Shown here in pieces: positions 7,353-10,636 of a stretch of DNA of 10,636 nt; position 1 is the first letter of the stretch, and each line of letters opens with the position of its first letter. The notes under the pieces are model-generated. The model ran no database searches. It saw only the letters and a program-made list of their open reading frames with translations, and was not told where the DNA came from. The translations under genes were made by a program, and so were the position numbers. Origin of the DNA: an uncultured Bacillota bacterium (GTDB lineage: Bacteria > Bacillota > Clostridia > Peptostreptococcales > Anaerovoracaceae); assembly GCA_949287115.1 (NCBI GenBank), contig CASEFF010000014.1, positions 1 to 10,636 on the forward strand, written 5' to 3'.

Positions 7353-8264
7353 TCAGTTTATATCAACGGTCTCACAGTCGCCCCATATGCGCTCGATGTT
7401 GTACTTCTCACGCATCTCCACGGTCATGACGTTGACGACCACATCGCCGTAATCCATCAGTATCCATCCCGAGCTGCGCTTTCCCTCCACGCTCTTCGGG
7501 AATATGTCCTCCGGCTCCAGCATATCCTCTATGTTGTCCACAAGAGAATCCATCTGTCGCTCGCTGCCGGCAGATGCCATAACGAAATAGTCCGCGAAGG
7601 AAGCCTTCGGAGATATGTCGATGACGGCCACATCCACGGCTTTCTTCTCATCCAGGAGCTTCGCGATCTTTACAGCCATTGTCTTTGCTTCAATCATAAA
7701 TTCCCCTTCTCCTTTTAAATATTCAAGTGCGTCCACGGTATCGGGATCCGTATATTCACCCTTTTCCGACAGATAAGCCAGCGTATTTGTCAGATACATG
7801 GCGCACGCTTCATCTATATTCTCGTAGGCGAGTATTCTTATCTCGTCCACCCCGGGATAATCCCTGCCCGGCTCTATGGCGTCGGCGAGGAACACGATCT
7901 TTTCCAGCAGCGACATCCCGGCACGCCCTGTCGTGTGGAATGCCACGGCATTTATCATATCCTCATCGGTTATGTTATAATCTCTCCTCATCAGCTCCGC
8001 GGCGACCTTGCCGTGGGAAAGGTTCGGTCTGCCCGTAAGCTCTTCCGGAAGGCCGAATCTCTTCACGTACCCGTCAAGCTGCGACACGTCCATGCCCTTG
8101 CACATATCGTGGAACAGCGCCGCCTCCCGGGCCTTGTCCTCATCGGCGCCGTAACGCTCCGCAAGTCTGACGGCCTCATCCGCCACGGCGTATGTATGAG
8201 CCAGACGTTTTGGCTTCAGGTTTTGCCTGAGATATCCGATGATATCATTATTTGTACAGTCCAT
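7353..8264 (-). CDS. Fusion of YqeK (Ap4A hydrolase, HD domain) and RsfS (ribosomal silencing factor)
   Basis: This 303-residue reading frame joins two proteins that are separate neighbours in B. subtilis (yqeK, then rsfS). Residues 1-189 are YqeK: an HD-domain protein with H23 (LAHTYAV), H52-D53 (FHDMCK), H84 (LSHGKVAAEL), H110 (FHTTGRAGMS) and D128 (ADAIEPGRDYPGV). YqeK hydrolyses Ap4A symmetrically to two ADP. Residues 190-303 are RsfS (Iojap/DUF143), with SFADYFVMASAGSERQ and the EGKRSSGWILMDYGDVVVNVM block. RsfS binds uL14 and blocks joining of the ribosomal subunits. The gene overlaps nadD by 17 bases and leads into leuS after 13 bases. The junction holds a strong ribosome site and ATG (see separate entry). 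Both halves look complete, so this is not degradation. A sequencing error that removed a stop cannot be excluded from one copy. Confidence 0.9.
   Translation of the reverse strand: MDCTNNDIIGYLRQNLKPKRLAHTYAVADEAVRLAERYGADEDKAREAALFHDMCKGMDVSQLDGYVKRFGLPEELTGRPNLSHGKVAAELMRRDYNITDEDMINAVAFHTTGRAGMSLLEKIVFLADAIEPGRDYPGVDEIRILAYENIDEACAMYLTNTLAYLSEKGEYTDPDTVDALEYLKGEGEFMIEAKTMAVKIAKLLDEKKAVDVAVIDISPKASFADYFVMASAGSERQMDSLVDNIEDMLEPEDIFPKSVEGKRSSGWILMDYGDVVVNVMTVEMREKYNIERIWGDCETVDIN
7695..7716 (-). promoter_or_regulatory. Internal ribosome binding site and ATG for a stand-alone RsfS
   Basis: Inside the fused gene, at codons for KGEGEF then M190, the minus strand reads AAAAGGAGAAGGGGAATTT followed by ATG (7697-7695). 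AAGGAG lies 11 bases and GGGG five bases before the ATG. Starting there in the same frame gives a 114-residue protein beginning MIEAKTMAVKIAKLL and covering bases 7697-7353, a normal RsfS length and N-terminus. A dual product (fusion plus free RsfS) is inferred, not shown. Confidence 0.55.
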
Positions 8265-8895
8265 TTTCTCTGATATACCTCTCCACCTTCTCCGGTATCA
8301 GATCGCCGCACGGCTCTCCGCTCTCAAGCCTGTCACGCACCTCCGTCGAAGATATATCGAACCTGTCATTGTGGAGATTTCTCACTTCGGTGCCGTATAT
8401 GCGGCTGACCCTCTCCATGCACTCCTCAAGCTCCTTCTGCCTGTATCCCGGCCTCGTGCCCACGAGATAACCGCAGCTTGTGAGCAGCTCTCCGGCATTG
8501 CGCCACGTCTCTATCTTAAGGAATGCATCTGTTCCCGTTATGAAATATATGCGGCAGTCCTCTCCGTATTTTTTCCTCAGCTCCCGCATCGTAAGATACG
8601 TGTAGGACACGCCTTCTGCATCCAGCTCTATAGATGAACTTTCCAGTCCTTCCAGACCCTCTATTGCGGCGTCTATCATAGCCAGCCTGTCGCGGCCCGA
8701 GGCCGTATCTCTGTCCTGCTTGAAGGGCTGCAGCCATGCCGGTATGAATATGACCCGGTCAAGATCCATCTCCTTCAGTGCGTCGAGCGCCAGATGTATG
8801 TGTCCCAGATGCACCGGGTCGAATGTCCCGCCCAGCACGCCTATCCGTTTTACTTCCTGTCCTACCACTTGATCTGCCGACCCTCTTTTCTCCAT
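8248..8895 (-). CDS. nadD: Nicotinate-nucleotide adenylyltransferase
   Basis: NadD joins ATP and nicotinate mononucleotide to give nicotinate adenine dinucleotide, a late step of NAD synthesis. The 215-residue protein carries the nucleotidyltransferase motif [11 protein letters not shown] at 22-32, FITGTDAF at 118-125, and ISSTEVRDR at 181-189, followed by the expected C-terminal helix up to NGLYK. Where family members usually read PPHK (roughly residues 56-60 here), this one has QPFK, losing the histidine. The start is uncertain. Most NadD proteins begin M-K-R-I-G, but here that position is GTA (V15). The ATG at 8895 has no clear ribosome site and overlaps sstT by 34 bases. A GTG at 8868 (codon 10), with AGAGGG some 12 bases upstream and only a 7-base overlap with the sstT stop, is a plausible alternative. 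Its 3' end overlaps the yqeK-rsfS start by 17 bases. Confidence 0.93.
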   Translation of the reverse strand: MEKRGSADQVVGQEVKRIGVLGGTFDPVHLGHIHLALDALKEMDLDRVIFIPAWLQPFKQDRDTASGRDRLAMIDAAIEGLEGLESSSIELDAEGVSYTYLTMRELRKKYGEDCRIYFITGTDAFLKIETWRNAGELLTSCGYLVGTRPGYRQKELEECMERVSRIYGTEVRNLHNDRFDISSTEVRDRLESGEPCGDLIPEKVERYIRENGLYK

Positions 8896-10085
8896 TTTCT
8901 GAACTCGGCCGTAGCCGTGAACACGACGTCGGACGAGGAGTTTACGGCAGTCTCACAGGAATCCTGTATAACGCCTATTATAAAGCCGAGGCCCACGACC
9001 TGCATGGCTATATCGTTGGATATGCCAAAGAGGCTGCATGCCAGCGGTATCAGCAGCAGCGAGCCTCCCGCCACTCCCGATGCACCGCATGCCGATATGG
9101 ATGCCACAATACTGAGGAGCACGGCCGTCGGAAAATCGACATGTATGCCCAAAGTATTGGCCGCGGCCAGCGTCAGCGTCGTTATTGTCACGGCTCCTCC
9201 CGCCATGTTTATCGTAGCTCCCAGCGGTATGGATACCGAATACTGCTTTTCATCGAGCCCGAGCCTCTCACAGAGAGCCATGTTGACAGGTATGTTGGCT
9301 GCCGAGCTCCTTGTGAAAAACGCCATTATTCCGCTGTCCTTGAGACACTTGAAGACCAGCGGATACGGATTCTGTCTTATGTTCACGAAGACGATGATCG
9401 GGTTCAGCACCAGCGCCACCACAAGCATGCATCCTACAAGCACCGCTATGAGATGACCGTAGTCCAGCAGTGATGACAGTCCCGTCTCCGATATTGTGAC
9501 GAACACGAGCCCCATGATACCGAACGGAGCGAAATTTATGACCCATCTTATGGCTGTCGCCAATGCCTCCGAAATGTCTCCCAGTATATCTATCGTATTC
9601 TGACTCGCCTTTCTCAGAGCAAGTCCCAGTATTACGGCCCACGCCAGAACGCCGAGATAATTGGCGTTGACGAGAGCGTTGACGGGATTGTCGACGATGT
9701 TCATCAGCATGGACTGGAGCACTTCAACTATGCCCTCCGGAGCTGCCGCCGCTTCCTCCGTTACGCCTGCGAGAGTCAGTTCCGTAGGGAACAGGAATCC
9801 CGCCACAACGGCCGTGATGGCCGCAAGGAACGTACTTATCAGGTAAAGCACTATGACCGTCGTCATGTTGCTCTTTGCCGTATCCTGTTTATTGGCAAGG
9901 GAATGCATGACGAGGAAAAACACCAGCACCGGTGCCAGCGCCCTGAGGGCCCCCACGAACAGGTCTCCCAGTATGCCTATGCCCGTTGCGTTGGGAACCA
10001 GCAGTCCCAGTATTATACCGATTATCAATCCGGCCACTATCCTGAGGATAAGGCTCGTTTCCGTCCATTTCTTCAGCAGATTCAT
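8862..10085 (-). CDS. sstT: Serine/threonine:Na+ symporter SstT
   Basis: This 407-residue membrane protein is a member of the dicarboxylate/amino acid:cation symporter family (GltPh fold) and matches E. coli SstT closely along its length. Signatures include [17 protein letters not shown] at about 256-272 (the TRSSAANIP hairpin), [12 protein letters not shown] at 285-296 and [14 protein letters not shown] at 374-387, which together form the substrate and sodium site. Residues 12-30, 44-62, 77-100 and others form membrane helices. SstT imports serine and threonine with sodium. The gene starts three bases after the aspS stop, with a purine-rich GGAGAGG about 11 bases upstream of ATG, and its end overlaps nadD. 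A transporter between aspS and nadD is not usual; co-transcription is inferred from spacing. Confidence 0.95.
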   Translation of the reverse strand: MNLLKKWTETSLILRIVAGLIIGIILGLLVPNATGIGILGDLFVGALRALAPVLVFFLVMHSLANKQDTAKSNMTTVIVLYLISTFLAAITAVVAGFLFPTELTLAGVTEEAAAAPEGIVEVLQSMLMNIVDNPVNALVNANYLGVLAWAVILGLALRKASQNTIDILGDISEALATAIRWVINFAPFGIMGLVFVTISETGLSSLLDYGHLIAVLVGCMLVVALVLNPIIVFVNIRQNPYPLVFKCLKDSGIMAFFTRSSAANIPVNMALCERLGLDEKQYSVSIPLGATINMAGGAVTITTLTLAAANTLGIHVDFPTAVLLSIVASISACGASGVAGGSLLLIPLACSLFGISNDIAMQVVGLGFIIGVIQDSCETAVNSSSDVVFTATAEFRKWRKEGRQIKW

Positions 10086-10088
10086 TTG

Positions 10089-10636
10089 CTATTCCACCTC
10101 TCCCGTAAGTTCTATGCCCAGTTCGTCGAGCTGATCCTTCTCCACCGTGCCCGGAGCTTCGCTGACCATGCATTGAGCGTTCTGGTTCTTCGGGAATGCG
10201 ATGACTTCCCTTATGGATTTTTCGCCCGTAAGGAGCATCACGAGCCTGTCCATGCCGTAGGCGAGACCGCCGTGAGGCGGCGTGCCGTATCTGAATGCCT
10301 CCACGAGGAAGCCGAATTTCTCGTCTATCTCCTCCTGAGTCATGTCGAGGGCTCTGAACATGTCCTCCTGCATCTGCCTGTCATGTATCCTTATGCTGCC
10401 TCCGCCCAGCTCAACACCGTTGAGCACTATGTCGTATGCGTTGGCCTTCGCCTTTGTCGGATCCGTCTTTAAAAGACCCGCATCTTCCTCCTTCGGCGAA
10501 GTGAACGGATGGTGCATGGCGTGGTACTGTCCCTCGTCTTCATCGTATTCGAACAGCGGGAAGTCCACCACCCAGAGGAGTTTGTAATCCTCGTCGTCCA
10601 GCAGTCCCATCTCTCCGGCTACATGTCTTCTGAGGA
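10089..10636 (-). CDS. aspS: Aspartyl-tRNA synthetase, C-terminal 182 residues
   Basis: Only the 3' end is present; the frame remains open to the right edge ([10 protein letters not shown]... at 10634). The segment is the class II catalytic core end of a bacterial-type Asp[69 protein letters not shown], and motif 3 with the invariant arginine in [20 protein letters not shown] follows and the protein ends soon after (ELTGEVE). The insertion between motifs 2 and 3 typical of bacterial AspRS is partly upstream of the window. Whether it charges tRNA-Asp only or also tRNA-Asn (ND-type) cannot be judged because most residues that decide this lie outside the window. The stop is three bases from the sstT ATG, so sstT is probably co-transcribed. 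Confidence 0.96.
   Translation of the reverse strand, partial: LRRHVAGEMGLLDDEDYKLLWVVDFPLFEYDEDEGQYHAMHHPFTSPKEEDAGLLKTDPTKAKANAYDIVLNGVELGGGSIRIHDRQMQEDMFRALDMTQEEIDEKFGFLVEAFRYGTPPHGGLAYGMDRLVMLLTGEKSIREVIAFPKNQNAQCMVSEAPGTVEKDQLDELGIELTGEVE

Noticed and set aside
8246..8250. TAATG at the nadD stop as a restart site for yqeK
   Set aside because: The ATG at 8248 is out of frame with the yqeK-rsfS frame; the ATG at 8264 fits the family N-terminus.
8778..9473. Two plus-strand open frames of more than 200 codons opposite nadD and sstT
   Set aside because: Both are shadows of highly conserved minus-strand genes and show no family resemblance.

Overview
The window reads as a housekeeping stretch of a Gram-positive, low-to-moderate-GC Firmicute, most likely a member of the Clostridia. 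The basis is protein family content (RNase J, a YlbF-family protein, a Bacillus-type EF-P with lysine 32, YqeK and RsfS, and an MltG / O-methyltransferase / U32 peptidase cluster), strong Shine-Dalgarno sequences, and frequent ATA (Ile) and AGA (Arg) codons. I cannot name a genus. All eleven coding regions lie on the minus strand, so the biological order runs from base 10636 down to base 1. The window is almost fully coding; the largest gap is 100 bases.

Region 1 (10636 to 2563) is a tight run of seven genes that looks like one operon: the 3' part of aspS, sstT (Na+/serine-threonine symporter), nadD, a fused yqeK-rsfS gene, leuS, an RNase J gene with a long basic N-terminal extension, and a short YlbF-family gene. 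Spacings run from 34-base overlaps to gaps of a few tens of bases, with no internal terminator visible. The theme is aminoacyl-tRNA synthesis, NAD synthesis, Ap4A turnover, ribosome silencing and RNA decay.

Region 2 (2562 to 1871) is efp as its own transcription unit. A very good extended -10 promoter lies just upstream and an intrinsic terminator just downstream.

Region 3 (1824 to 1) is mltG, then an O-methyltransferase gene that matches trmR (yrrM), then the first 33 codons of a U32 peptidase-family gene (trhP-like). Spacing is 1 base and then a 4-base ATGA overlap. By analogy with Bacillus yrrL-yrrM-yrrN-yrrO, the last two genes probably make 5-methoxyuridine at the tRNA wobble position.

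No mobile element, CRISPR array, RNA gene or defence-like system is visible, and I do not see a convincing undescribed system. The most interesting point is the yqeK-rsfS fusion, where a strong ribosome binding site and ATG are kept at the domain junction. That would allow both a fused protein and a free RsfS to be made from one reading frame. Other notes concern start-site choice (efp, RNase J, nadD), an unusual sstT position, and departures from family motifs in NadD and MltG.
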